Shown one piece after another: positions 36,381-48,437 of a DNA stretch of 64,000 bases. A model generated the notes under the pieces. It was given only the letters and a program-made list of their open reading frames with translations. It ran no database searches and was not told the origin of the DNA. Numbering within the stretch: position 1 is the stretch's first letter; each line of letters begins with the position of its first letter. Made by a program: the position numbers and the translations under genes. This DNA is from Warburgia ugandensis (Eukaryota > Streptophyta > Magnoliopsida > Canellales > Canellaceae): NCBI GenBank assembly GCA_035236585.1, contig CP141132.1, positions 41,853,880-41,917,879 of the forward strand, written 5' to 3'.

Positions 36381-37058
36381 GAGACTAAGAGGCCAAATTG
36401 GAGTAATTACTTGATGTGGAAGAGGCAGATTTGCATATACTCCTCCAAGACTCTGTTGAGTGTGTGATAGATACTATGGTTGAAACACTACCAACTTGGC
36501 TTATTTTTGTACAATAGCACACATATAAGAAATTCTTGGAGGATGAAGAAATTCTTGGAGGATGACAAAAAAGTGAGATCCAAGGAGCTGATAATGTAAT
36601 AGATCATGTAAATGCCATGGTATTTGTTGTGAATGAGCTGGCTAGTTTAGGGAACCTGATGAGGGATAAGATTAGGCTTCTTTAGTCCTTAATAGTTTTC
36701 CATCTTCTTGGGATTCTATAATTGTAATCCTAAATTTTTCAAGGGCTGAGGTGGCTATAGATGATTTGGTGTCCATGCTTGAGATAGAAGCCTAGAGGAG
36801 AGAGAGGAAGGATCTAGGCAATCTTTTGATGTGACCCTAGCTAGAGCTTGAGGAAAAAGATTTTCTAAAACAAGTCAAATCCCACCCCCCCCCCAAGAAA
36901 AAGGTATTTTAAAAGGGTCAATAAACCCACTATTAGTGGGTCTCACAAGCTAAAGAAAATTAGGCCTTGCTGGGTGTGTGTCAAATTGGCATGTTAAATC
37001 AAACTACATTAAGAAAGATAAGGATGGGGGTAAGTCACCAAATGGTGATGACCAGGGT
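36381..37058 (+). pseudogene. C1: copia-like gag remnant
   Basis: Text typical of Ty1/copia gag: NWSNYLMWKRQI near 36,390-36,425, then a SRAEVAIDDLVSMLEIEA-like segment near 36,740-36,795. A CCHC knuckle remnant at 36,969-37,011 reads C-W-V-C...K-L-G-H-V-K-S-N with the last Cys changed. A poly-C run at 36,884-36,893 and a 19-bp duplication near 36,530-36,568 disrupt it. No protease, integrase or RT follows. Confidence 0.65.
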
Positions 37059-37071
37059 AAAGGAGGAGACA
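37059..37071 (+). promoter_or_regulatory. C1 polypurine tract
   Basis: AAAGGAGGAGACA directly before a TGTAATGACTC LTR start, within 60 bases of the gag zinc-knuckle remnant. Confidence 0.7.
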
Positions 37072-40033
37072 TGTAATGACTCAAATTATTGTATATCAAA
37101 CTATCTACATTATTGAAGGGGGCGAAATAGTCATTTGACTTAATAATTATCCCTAAAATGTAAACAAAATAATATGACACATTTTTGGACAAAAAAATGT
37201 GTTATGTAGAAAGTTAGTTTGGTTGGTTGAATTAGTTAGTTAACTAGTTTATCTAGTTTATTTAATAAATAGTTTAATTGAATCATAAATTAGTTATAAG
37301 TTAGATATGAAATAATGCATTAAATATCATTAAATAAACTAGTTCATTAGTACTTAGAATTATTGAAAACTATGTGTTAATTAAATGAAATTGGATGTAA
37401 TTAAAATAAAAACTGTTATGATATGGAAATGAATTGCAAATCGACGAACGTGTTTTTAATTAAAATATAAATCAAATCTGAAATGAATTCAGATATGGAA
37501 ATATAATTTAATATGTATTTGATAATATAGTTTAATTTCACTTTTATTTTTAATCTAGACATCAGATATGAGCATCCAAAATGAAATTAACCCAGATCTA
37601 AAATTGTTTGAATTTATTTTAGAACAAAAACATAATTAGAAGTAAATAAAAGAGTATTAAAGCATTTAAACCTTATCTAATGATTTGGGATAATCAATTA
37701 GATGAGATCTAATCTAAAACATTAGATCACTAATGTCATTTAAAAGAAAATGAAAGGTTGGTGGGAAATCTTATAAGTGGAGACCTCAATTCAACAGTCT
37801 CACTTTTATCCCCATGCGAATTCAATTTCCATAGTCTTTGATCTTTTATATCTTACCCAAATCCAAGTTGGATCAACCATTAGATCCAAGGTGAAGAATG
37901 CATGCAACAAAGATTGGGCAATTAGATCAATGCTAAGGCTTAGGGAAAACATGATTTGATACCAAGTATGTGTACTATGGTTAAATTTGATCACAAATTC
38001 AAGAGCTAATCTAGCTTATAATTGGATCTTCAATGTAGATCTAAGATTTACACATAGCATTAGATCGTACATTCTCTAACACTAGAATCATGGTAGGGCA
38101 AGATTAGCTTTTGCTACATACATCAACTTGAATGCAAAATCAACTACATTAGTAGTTCACATGATAGAGATGGTCGATTATTTGAGTTCATGCGTTCTAT
38201 ACAAGTATTTTAAAGGTCAATTGGCTATTAAGGTTTTACAAAGTCAATGATTAGATCTATACTCAGTCTTGTCTAATGCATAATTTTGATTGTGTAAAAA
38301 ACTTTCTTATTTGAATATGAATAATTTTATGGAGTTAGATTTAATTTATCATGGGGATCTTTTAGTAATTTATCACCTAGATCATATTATCGTGTGATTT
38401 AAGATACATAATTTAACCATGGAGATTGCTTAGATCCAACTATTTGGGGAAAGATCTAAATGATCCAACCATGTCCAAAAAACAAACTTAGAGTCGATTA
38501 AACCATTTAGATGCATGATTTAATAAATGGGAAAAGTCTAAGATTAAATCACCTAGATAGGCACAAAATACATAGATGTGCACTCTCTAAATCATACACA
38601 TGAAAGCACAATATCTAAATTAGATGCATAGTGTGCACAATCTAAATTATGCACATTGATTCATGATCTTGATCATACTATATGATTCTAATGATGTCCA
38701 CAAAGATCTTGATTGAAACAATGAAATGAACAAAAAGTTAATTTCCATATAAGATATAGTCCTAGACTATATAAATGAGCAAGATCTATCTTACACGCAA
38801 GACCTAATCTATGTAAAAGACATTAATCATATGTTGATTCATAGATCTAATGTAAATCTACATAGAAGATCATGTATAAATTGGTTAAGACTAATAATGA
38901 AAAGAATTCAACATAAGTTGGAAAGATGTTTAATCAATCCAATAAAAAAGAAATATCACAAAATTGAAAATATATGGATATGATCTAACTAATCAATCCC
39001 AATATATGATTAAGATTGAATGAAAATACACAACATGAATTTGATCTAACTGATAGATAAGATTTACTATTGAGATCAAATATATTGATTATAATGTATT
39101 ATATTCACTATATATTTTCAATGCATTTGGAGAGATTTGAAGAATTATATTTAGACTAAATTAATGGTTTTCAATCATAAACTATTTGAGAAATTATATA
39201 GTTTTATAAATTTAAATTTTACATAAATAGTTGTAGGATTTTTAAACTATTAAAAAAGGAATTTTCAACTTAATGGTTTCAATTGATATTGCAATAAATG
39301 ATTTAATAAGAAAAATATGTTTAAAGATGTAATTTTAATTATAAAATTATGAAGGTTTCAACAAGAGTATTTAATTAAGTTATTTCAATATTAAGAATTA
39401 ACACAATTAGAAGAAGAATATGAAATTGTTTTGATGGAATTATTATTCCAAAAATTCTGACAAAGGGCATTCAATGCTAATAGTTATTTCAAAGCAAAGT
39501 TTTGGAAAGATTTGAACAAACATAAATGAATTCAAAATCTAAATTTCTATATGACATTTAAGCAAGATGAATAAGTCCTTATTGGCATTTATTCCCACTT
39601 CTTGACCATAATAAGACATTATTAGGGGTTTATTTGGCTTTGCTCAAATGTCAATGGAGAGTTATTTATTTGGACTCCATCTGAACAGTGGCAGTTAGAG
39701 TAGATGACTCATCAAAGATGTACTTCAGTGAGGGCCTCAGTTGAGATGTACTTAAAAAAAGGTTATTTGAACTTCTGGCTTAGATTTATTTGGTCTAGTG
39801 TTTGATCAACATGAGTATCTAGACTCTCTTGACAAGATTCAGGGAGTATTTGTTGTCCTCTGCATTTGCTACTCTAAACCTCATTTGATCAGTGAGGTAG
39901 TGAACTTGTCTCAATCATATGTCAGTAGGTTTGACTTCAATTGGTTGCATTTGAATGCACAAACCAATGTTTTAGGATTTGAAATGAATTTGATATTTGA
40001 GTCTATTTTGAGTAAGATAAGGATGATCAAATA
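37072..40033 (+). repeat. C1 3' LTR start and following AT-rich sequence
   Basis: The LTR begins at 37,072 with TGTAATGACTCAAATTATTG. A TATAAG box lies at 37,772-37,777. I could not find the CA end, so only the left boundary is supported. The part from about 38,000 on is AT-rich, with repeated GATCTAAT-type motifs. An open frame at 39,798-40,034 has no recognisable domain. Confidence 0.5.
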
Positions 40034-41740
40034 AGATCCATTGGATCTTGAATGATCAAGAACAGTAAAAAGAAATAAATACTTCTTGATGATATATATA
40101 TTGCTTGCAACTTAGATCAAATATAATAGAAGATCCTAGATCAAATAGAAGATCTAAACCCTTGATCAAATATGATTCAATGAAGAGAACTAAGATCATC
40201 CTCCTTAGGGATGATCAAACAACTAAACTTAGATCAAAGGAGAACTAGATGATAGAAGATCTAATATCTTGATCTTTATCAACAAGTATAAATTGTTGAT
40301 CAAAGGATCTATGAAAGATCAAGATCAAAGAAAGGAATACACAAAGACTTAGAATAGAAAATACTTAGATCTGAAACATTAGAAGATCATTATAACTATC
40401 AGATCTATTGATCAATAAATAAACACTATCTGAGGAAGATAGATCATGATAGGACACAAGATTTAGATCCTTTATATCAAAGGACAAGATTAGACAAAGA
40501 ATATAGATAGGATAAAAAATATAGGATTATTCAGATTGTATATATATTGACAGTATGTATGGATTTATAGATTATATACATCAGTCAGGATCATGGAAGA
40601 TCTAAAGAGATGCATCGCTACTTGATGGTAGGAGGATTTTATAAATGCATCTACATGGAATATACATGTTGAACACATGACCTTATGTTGACAGGTGTAA
40701 TATTAACACTTGTATTAAATCCCTTGAAACCCTTCTAATCCAACCAAACACATATGAAATGGTTAAGTTAGAATTAAGGACTAAACTCTAAGTGAATATG
40801 GAACTAGAAAATATTCAAACCCTAAGTAAATAAATAGATTGTCTGATACGTATGAAACCTATTTTACATACAAGCATGGCGGCTTGTGGTTTTATTTTAA
40901 ATAGGCATAAGCTTGGGGATGCTATACTAGGGGAGTTATGAGGGTTTGGCCACCCGTTTCCCTAAATTTGATGATTTGAAGATACCTTGCCCTATGATAG
41001 GCTAAAAGTTGGGTGGAGCAATTATGGGAAGGCCACCACTGTAAAAGTCTTGTCTTCCCATATGGGCAGTGACACAATATTTTCTACCATGGTATTAGTG
41101 GTGAACATGGTAGTTATTGGAGCGTGTTAGTACGGATCAGACTGCAGCATGGTAATCCTTTGATTATTTTGGACTATAATGCATATGAGATAGACATAGT
41201 GAAATGCCTTATGTTTTGGCATGATGAAATTCCAGGTAATTGTATATTACCAGTATTTCCCAAGAAGGGAAATTTCCAATATAAGACTAGCTGAAATACT
41301 GATTTCTTATAGTGGAAAGAATTGATCAACTCAGTTGGGAATGATATTTGACTACTTTCATAAATTTGATAGATTTATCCATTTACAGTATGTATGTATG
41401 TATGTATGTATGTATGTATGTATGTATGTATGTATGTATGTATGTATGTATGTATGTATGTATGTATGTATGTATGTATGTATGTATAAGTATGTACATA
41501 TATTAATATGTAAAGAGTTAGATACATGAGTATGTTTATGAATAATGGGATTATGTAGTATTACAATTATACTATCAAATTATTATACTTCTTGAATCCC
41601 CTACCAAGCATAGCTTGCTGAGATATTGTAAATGTTTCAATGTTTACAATATCTTTACAATATCTCAGATACAGAGAAGGAGAGTTAAGAGCTCAAGACT
41701 ACAGAAGACTTGAAGAGAATAATCATCAAGGTATACCCCT
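40034..41740 (+). mobile_element. B3: 5'-truncated B-type fragment
   Basis: This matches B1 from about 8,170 on and the corresponding part of B2, including the hairpin (40,870-40,887), a GCAATTATGGGAAGG stretch, CCCATATGGGCAGTGACA (matching 21,835-21,855), and the CTACCAAGCATAGCTTGCTGAGATATTG segment (41,590-41,627; B2 near 21,375-21,405). The first part of the LTR is missing. A TATG microsatellite is inserted or expanded within it. Confidence 0.8.
41389..41487. repeat. (TATG)n microsatellite, about 25 units
   Basis: An uninterrupted tetranucleotide run of about 99 bp inside B3. It is nearly absent at the equivalent B2 position, so it expanded in this copy. Confidence 0.95.
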
Positions 41741-42951
41741 TGAAGACATGTATTTAGTGGTGAGTGTTTCATTGGGTTGTGGCTGTTGGTTAACATCTGC
41801 TCTACTTGTTAAGTGAAATAACAAGTTAGATGAAGTCGTTATATGAAAACCAAAGGTGCTTTTATTCAAAAGATAGCGTGATTTTGAGCGGACTCTAAAG
41901 CGATCCTTGTTGTGTGACACTACAAAGAAATTTACAATGTACACTCCATTCCATAGGGGAGTTTTGTTTAGTTTTAGTTTCAATTTATGTATTTCTTATA
42001 GTTTTGTAATACTTTAAAGTTTGAAAATGGAAATTTATCTTTCATTTCATTAGTAGTATAATGTCATTGTTTGTTTATTTTTTGCTTTAGATGTGTGCTA
42101 GGATCCTAAGCACTTTATTTTGATTTATTAATTATTATTCTATTTGCTAGCACTACATTAGTTATTCTTGCTTTAAGTTTACATAAGAAGTCATTTATGA
42201 GTTGTTTTATATTAATTGTAGTGTAATGATTTAACATTGTGTATAATATATTGTTATGTATAAATTTTATTATACTTATAAAGTTAAATAAGTGTTGCTA
42301 AATTTTTACCTAGGGTTAGGATGAAAACCACACTAGAATAATATATAGTCATGTTAAGTATATCTTACAATTAAAGTGCCAAAATATCAACCTTAGGATA
42401 AGCAAGTCAATATACAAAGTTCATATTCTTTTCATAGGAAATATGAGCTATTTTCTCTAGTTTAGGAATGAATTAGGGTATATTAATTAACTTAATATAT
42501 ATAATATATATTCCTAGATAATTTGTGGTATTAACATAATACAAATTATGCTCTCAAAATATTTATAAAGTTTAACGAAACCCTAAGATTGAGAAAACAT
42601 AAAAATTAGGATTTTTCACACACATATAACATGTTTTTAATCCATTATTGTTTTATTAATATGAGTTGTATTATATCTTCAATGCTTATTTATGAATATG
42701 TGTGATTTTAGTGTGATGGATTCTAAACCCCTAGATTTAGAATTTGAGTAAGTTAATCTCTTTTGGTGTTGTTTAATTTATTTGATTATTTATCTATCAT
42801 TGGTTGACTAGGCTAAAATACTTTAAAATAAATTTCAAGTGAAATTCCAAGGTTAAAGGTTAAGTCCCTGTGGGGTCAACCTGTATGTGCACTTTCTATA
42901 CTCCAATAAATCTGTGCACTTGTGGTAGTTTTGAAATAAATATTAACATCT
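41741..42951 (+). mobile_element. A3: A-like LTR end, left boundary unclear
   Basis: The right end has the A/H terminal signature: GTCCCTGTGGGGTCAACC, TCTATACTCCAATAAATCTG, GTGCACTTGTGG, then AATATTAACA at about 42,942-42,951. No PBS follows; T2 sequence continues instead, so this is a solo LTR or fragment. I could not fix the left boundary against B3. Confidence 0.5.
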
Positions 42952-43647
42952 CAATCCTTTTTCCTGAGGCATCACTATATAATATGAAACCTCCACTTAC
43001 TAATGGCAAAGTGAGTACTAGTGATGTGGTCTAATTCCTATTCAATTCGTAGAATCTCTCTTCACACACCTCATCTGAAACAAACTTCACATCCTTCCTT
43101 GCTAACTTAGCCCTTGGTAGGGTAATTTGTGAGAACCCTTCAATGAATATACAATAGTATCTTGTAAGTCTTAAGAAACTCCATATCCCTATTACAATCT
43201 TAGGTGATTCCTACTTGATTACCATCTTAGGTGATTCCTACTTCCCTACTACCTCCACCTTCACCAGGTCCATTACAATATTGTTCTTAGAAATGATATG
43301 GCCTTAAAAATTTACCTCATCCAACAAGAATTCACACTTGCTGAACTTCAGTACAATTGGTGTTCTTTGAGTGTGCTTAGTATTGTATTCAAGTGTTCTT
43401 GGTGTTCTTCATGGCTTTTCAAATGTACCAGAATATCATCCATGAACACTACAAGAAACTTGTTCAAGAAGGTCACTAACACTATGTTCATCAAATCCAT
43501 AAAAGTGGTAGGGGTGCTTATCAACCCAAATGGTATAACTCGTAGCTCATAATGCCTATATTTGGTTATAAAAACAATATTCTAGACGTCTTCTTCTCGA
43601 ACACTAAGATAATGATATCTAGACCTTACATCAATCTCAACCCATCC
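42952..43647 (-). pseudogene. T2: chromovirus RT fragment
   Basis: The minus strand encodes DVRSRYHYLSVREEDV, YELRVIPFGLISTPTTFMDL and a catalytic FMDD (near 43,432-43,443), followed by a connection-domain remnant down to the A3 boundary. It is homologous to T1 RT but shifted in frame several times. Compared with T1, about 230 bases upstream of IDVRS are missing. Confidence 0.85.
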
Positions 43648-45007
43648 CTGGGTCCCATTTATAAACTCCTGGATATGAATGGATACAAGGAGTCCTTATC
43701 AATTTCGATCTATTTTTAGAAATTAGAAACCTAGATTTGCCTTTTAGGGTCCATGGGTCCTTGCCTAATTCATTATCAGGCTAGATCCTATGATGTGGAT
43801 CTACTATTCAATGGTTAACTCTGTAAATTGTCCTATGATCCTAACTTTATAGTCTCATTAGGTCCGCGTGTCCCAGTTCCCAAGACACCCATGCATCCTG
43901 GTTGAACCGTGACCGCCTCACGTGTGTGTGGGCCCAAAGGCCGTACCAGGGACCTCGTTTTGCATGCACACATGCATACTCAAGCGATGCGCTATGACGC
44001 GCATCCTAGATGGCATCGCACGGACGCACCTTTGGTGTAGCATGGCGCGTCTCAGCTCCCAGGGCACCCCATGCATCCTGGTCGAGCCAAGACCGATGCC
44101 CCACGTCGCGCGTGCACCCGAAGGCCGCACCAGGGACAGTGTACGCACTGTCGTACACCTAGAACCCATCCCAGGGACCCTGCCTGAGGCGCACGTGAAG
44201 CATGGCATCCCTGGGATGCCTTGTTCGTACAGAGCCGGATGAAATCGGCTGGGTCATTTTCCGACTAGGAAGACCGACTGGAAAAACCAGATCCGGCATG
44301 GATCTGGCCTGGGGGAAGTAAACCAGAGAGAAAGGGAAAGAGGGACTTACCTGGGTAGCCAGGGACGCCCTCCTTTGGGTGGTGCGGCCCCCTCTTTCCG
44401 CCTGAGAACCCTATGTCGCTGGAACCCATGAAGAAGGGGGAAAACCCCACTGTCGAGCAAGACCGGAAAAGAGAAGAGAGGGGAGATAGAGAAATGGAAA
44501 TGGCCAGCCTGACTTGGGCCTGGCCATTGCTGGAAATCGCAAGGAAACTAGGTTTCCAATTTTTGCCGGAAACCCCAGTCCCAAATGACCGAAAAAATCG
44601 TGTTTTGAAGAGGGGGGAGATGGGACTTTTTATAGCCTTGCTATGGCGGTGCCCCATTGGCAGTGGCAGAAACCTTTGGAAACAAGGTTTTTGGAGAAGT
44701 CTAGAGGAAGAAGAAAATGGGGTGCCGTTATCAAAACGGCCCCCTGCATTTTCTGTCTTTTTCGTTTTTGTTTAAATTACAGAAATGCCCCTAATCTTTA
44801 AACGGCCGTAACTTCTTCATACAAACTCCGTTTTCGGCGTTCTTTAAGGCGTTGGATTCCATTTTTCAAGTAGAATCTAATGGTGCCAAGTTTTCTTACA
44901 AATTCCTTCATTTACTATTTTAAATAAAGTAAAACATTTAACACAGTTTATTTCCCATAGAATGTCCAATTTTTGTTTAAAATAGTGTAAATTGCTTAGG
45001 CATTACA
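43648..45007 (-). mobile_element. F1: GC-rich solo LTR inserted in T2
   Basis: In element orientation it starts TGTAATGCC at 45,007 and matches F2 (63,164-64,000) across its first 835 bases. CATCC at 43,643-43,647 and 45,008-45,012 is a possible perfect TSD, though the 3' end then reads CCCAG, not CA; the lower boundary is therefore tentative. A TATAAAAAG box is at about 44,626-44,634 (minus). The 43,870-44,260 part is markedly GC-rich and contains a 180-bp repeat. Confidence 0.75.
43869..44140. repeat. Two-copy GC-rich repeat in F1, period 180 bp
   Basis: ATGCATCCTGG occurs at 43,891 and 44,071, each preceded by a CCC-AG-CACCC block and followed by an A-CGTG-CCG block and AAGGCCG-ACCAGGGAC. 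The copies are diverged. They stand out against the AT-rich surroundings. Confidence 0.8.
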
Positions 45008-46590
45008 CATCCTATATGGTGCCTTGGGGATAGGAATTGTGCCAACACTAGATCAATGGTGAAGTCTATCTCCCGTTTAGGTGGTAATCTTGACAACTCC
45101 TCAATAAATACATCTAAAATTCTTATACCACCACCATCTCATCCAGCTTACGCTTATCGATCTCCACAACTTCAATCATGGCTAAGAAGGCCTAACATTC
45201 CTTGGTAATAGGTTTAGTCACCCTAAATGATGAAATTACACATGCCCATGTGTAATTCTGTCTCCCTCAAAAAGAGATTACTACTTCTCTCTATATGTTG
45301 AACACAACCTTTTCTTCTAGCAATCTACAGTTGCCTAATATAAGTCTAACCAATCCATTCTAAAAATAATGTTGAAGTTTGTCATGTCTAAAAGGACCAA
45401 GTTGGCATCCATTTGCTTGTTTTTTGAAGAAATTGTTGTGTGAATAGAGACTCACCTAGTGGAATCATTACTTCTAAACAATTGCCTAAGTTTTGATCTA
45501 GGCTATCCATACATGATGCAAAATCATTCAAAATAAAAGAATGAGTACAACCAAGATCAAAAAATTACTTTAGCAAGTCGATCATGCATAAGTAGTGTAC
45601 CTTCCACGATTGTGTTAGGAGCTTGTTCTTGACTAGTGGTAATGGTGAAAACTCACCCCTGTCTTCTTAAAAGCTATTCTCCATGATTTTCTACTTCTTG
45701 TCTCCACTTAGTGCAATTTCTGGCCATATTCCATACCTCTCCATAACTAAAACATCTAAAGTCTGCTCCACCACAAGGTTTGACCCGATGGTGAATCTGG
45801 TTGGTACTCTGGTGCTCCGCCCTTCTGTCGAGGCTAAGACCTTAAAGGCTATGTGGGCCTCTTTCCTCTAATAAACCTCCCTCCAATTTCATACTCTTTT
45901 CTTTTTGTTTTCTTTCCTCATTAGCTCTCTTGAAATGTTATTCAAATTTAGATGTCGTGTGCACTACCTCCACTATGATCCTAGGCCAAAATCCCAAGAG
46001 CTTGTTTCTCAATCCAACTATCAATCTATCCATGAACTTTTCCCCTACCTGCTCATCATTTGCACATACCCTAGGTTTAAACCACTAGAGTCTCATAAAC
46101 TTGTTCTCATATTGGATGATCATCACGTCACCCTACTGTTGGTTCAAAGACTCCTCTTTCATCCTCTTCACGTGGGGAGAGAAATACTTACTGAAGAACT
46201 TAGTTTTAAACTCATCCCATAGTATAGCATCAAAGCCATCATAGTGGGTCTGTTCCACCATCTTCCACTAGAAAGCTACTTCTCCATGAGGAATGCAACC
46301 ATAACTACCCTCTTCTCCTCTGGACCTCCATTCCCTTAAGTATCTTTTATACTTCAAAAATCCAAATTTTGACAACATCTAGCTTGTCCACATGGGAAAA
46401 TGCTAGAGCTATCGCCTTAAAATGAACAATTGTGATTTCAGACCTTCCTACATTTGCTTCCCATGCTTCAAGCCCACCAACATGCTCTCCCCTAGGATAG
46501 TTCTACAAGATGTGCCCCAACTATTGCACCACCTGCTAGACGACATCTCCAGAAGCATTCCCCTGATGTGAAGAGCAAGATGAGTTGTTT
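45008..46590 (-). pseudogene. T2: chromovirus gag and protease remnant
   Basis: On the minus strand, gag appears at about 45,860-46,590 with WDEFKTKFFSKYFSPHVKRM and QYENKFMRL. A decayed zinc knuckle (RCFSYGEVWNMARNC) lies at about 45,705-45,755. The protease active site reads DLGCTHSF at about 45,538-45,560, where D-S/T-G is expected. The start of RT (PQGTI/APYR-type text) is at 45,008-45,050. It matches T1 where both exist. Open plus-strand frames here are antisense shadows. Confidence 0.85.
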
Positions 46591-47299
46591 AAGGGTTTGG
46601 GATTTACTCCTATATGTCTCCCAAGTATACCAATAGAAGTTTGAAAGTATATGGAAAATACTAGAGTAGTTTGATTGACAAAGTATCTTAACAAGATTGT
46701 AAAATTGAAGAAAATGCTGGAGGAATGGAGGAAGAGCACTATTGTACCAATTTATAAGAATAAAGGAGACATCGAGTTGCACCAATTTTTGGGGGATTAA
46801 ACCCATGAGCCATACCATTTAACTTTTTTAAAAGAGAGATTAATAAGAGGCTATGGCATGAGATGAGATGAGTGTATCGAAGAACCAGTTTGGTTTCATA
46901 ACTGGGAGGTCTACCATGGAAGCTATTTTCCTAATTAGAAAATTGATAAAGAAATATAGGGAGAGGAAGAAGGAACTCCACATAATCTTCATTGAGTTAG
47001 ATAAAGCTTATGAGAAGGACCCTAGAGGTTAATATGGCCAATGTTGGGTGTGAAAAGTGTTTCAAAAGGGTATATAAACATAATTAAGGATATATATGAG
47101 AGAGTGGAAAAACATTAGGACAACTAGTGGAGAGACTGGCAATTTTCCTGTCGCCATAGAATTACACCAAGAAATGGAATTGTGTTAGTATCTTTTCACA
47201 TTGGTGATTGATGAGTTAATAAAACATATGCCTAAGGAGATTCCATGGTGCATTTATTTTCAAATGATATAGTTTTGATTGATAACACAAGGGAGGATG
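46591..47299 (+). mobile_element. RTE2: RTE-like LINE, left part
   Basis: 5'-truncated within RT. It starts near IPIEVWKYM, then LEEWRKSTIVPIYKNKGDI, FGFITGRSTMEAIFL-like text near 46,888-46,935, and EKAYEKDPR-like text at about 47,000-47,030. The catalytic box reads FSND (near 47,258-47,270). It abuts T2 gag without a recognisable TSD. The last 233 bases are duplicated at 47,886-48,120. Confidence 0.8.
47067..47299 (+). repeat. Left copy of a duplicated RTE2 segment
   Basis: Begins AGGGTATATAAACATAATTA and ends GGGAGGATG just before the TRIM. It matches 47,886-48,120 with about 17-18 substitutions. Confidence 0.9.
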
Positions 47300-47889
47300 T
47301 GTAACATCCCGGGGTGCCAACAATCACAATATTGTCTGCTTTGGGGTGCCCATACGCCCCTCACAGTTTTGTTCTTCCCAAGTTTCCTAGGAAAAATGCA
47401 TTATGACCGTTAGAGTTCCCCAAACTCTTATAAACAGCCCATTTTCCTCGCCCCAGGCATTGTGGGACTAACTCTCTATCCCTCAACCCAGCCTAGAAGC
47501 CTGCCATCCTTCTCTTGGCCCACTCTCATCGACCTAGGGCTTCACATCTTTCTCCCTTAGGGAACACCCATTACCGCATGATAGCCACGACCAGGTGCTT
47601 GCATGCAGCTAGCCACCACACCACGAGGGGAATTGGCTCTAATACCATTTGTAACTTCCTAAGGTTTCAACAGTCACAATATTGTCCACTTTGGGGCACC
47701 CATACACCCCTCACGGTCTTGTTCTTCCCAAGTTTCCTAGGAAAAATGCTTTGTGACCGTTAGAGTTCCCCAAACTCTTATAAACAGCCCAATTTCCTCT
47801 CCCCGGGCAATGCGAGACTAACTCACTGTCCCTCACCCCAGCCTAAAAGCCTGTCAGCCTTCTCTTGGCCTACCCTCATCGGCCTAGGG
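47300..47889 (-). mobile_element. TRIM element with 247-bp LTRs inside RTE2
   Basis: A terminal-repeat retrotransposon in miniature. The lower LTR is 47,300-47,546 and the upper LTR 47,650-47,889; the upper LTR lacks its last 7 bases. The PBS (minus) TGGTATTAGAGCC at 47,637-47,649 is tRNA-iMet type and shows the element is on the minus strand. A polypurine tract AAGGGAGAAAGA adjoins the lower LTR at 47,547-47,558. Only about 100 bases lie inside and nothing is coded. The LTRs differ by roughly 12% by eye. Elements with this layout are known across flowering plants. Confidence 0.88.
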
Positions 47890-48120
47890 TATATAAACAT
47901 AATTAAGGATATATATGAGGGAGTGGCAAAAAACATTAGAACCACTAACAAAGAGACTGGCAATTTTCCTATCACCATAGGATTACACCAAGAAATGGAA
48001 TTATGCTAGTATCTTTTCACATTGGTAATTGATGAGTTAACAAAACATATGCCCAAGGAGATTCCATGGTGCAGTTATTTTCAAATGATATAGTTTTGAT
48101 TGATAAGACAAGGGAGGATG
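47886..48120 (+). repeat. Right copy of the duplicated RTE2 segment
   Basis: Follows directly on the truncated TRIM LTR; AGGG (47,886-47,889) is shared by the TRIM end and the segment start. After it, RTE2 continues normally at 48,121. Confidence 0.9.
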
Positions 48121-48437
48121 TAAACACAAAAGAGTTATGGATAGATGCATTACAATCTAAAGGATTTAAAATTATCCAAATAAAATCATAGTATATGGAA
48201 TGTAGTTTTGGTAAGGAGATGAGTAGGAGTGGAGTGCCAGTAAAGATTGATAACCAAAAAGTCCCCATAGAAGAGCTCTTTCGATATTCAAGATTAATAA
48301 TTCATGAGTGCAAAAAGATTAAGAAGGAGGTTACCTAGTAAATCCAAGTGGGTTGGAACAATTGGAGATGCACCTCAAAGTTTGTGTGATCGGTGGGTGT
48401 CACTCAAACTGAAAGAAAAATTCTATACAATGGCTAT
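48121..48437 (+). mobile_element. RTE2: LINE, right part
   Basis: Post-RT text: LWIDALQSKGFKI-like, then YMECSFGKE-like near 48,190-48,215, and SLKLKEKFYTMAI at 48,398-48,437, matching RTE1 near 35,360-35,395. It stops there, joined to the PBS and LTR of E2. The LINE 3' end is missing. Confidence 0.8.

Noticed and set aside
39798..40034. 78-codon open frame that might be a small gene
   Set aside because: No domain, splice context or homologous copy in the window; it sits in AT-rich sequence next to a truncated repeat. It cannot be supported as a gene.
41790..42960. TTAACATCT at both 41,789 and 42,946 considered as the TSD of A3
   Set aside because: Using it would leave an LTR end without CA, and the left LTR start is not supported by any homologous copy.
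43922..44657. Open frames of 96-130 codons on both strands in F1 (43,918-44,775)
   Set aside because: GC-rich sequence with few stops. Frames exist on opposite strands of the same bases and contain no recognised domain; the region is an LTR with a TATA box.
45905..46222. 105-codon plus-strand open frame
   Set aside because: It is antisense to clear chromovirus gag text (WDEFKTKFFSKYFSP) and is therefore a shadow.
47300..47889. TRIM considered as a 5S-carrying Cassandra element
   Set aside because: No 5S rRNA-like internal promoter boxes were seen in its LTRs.
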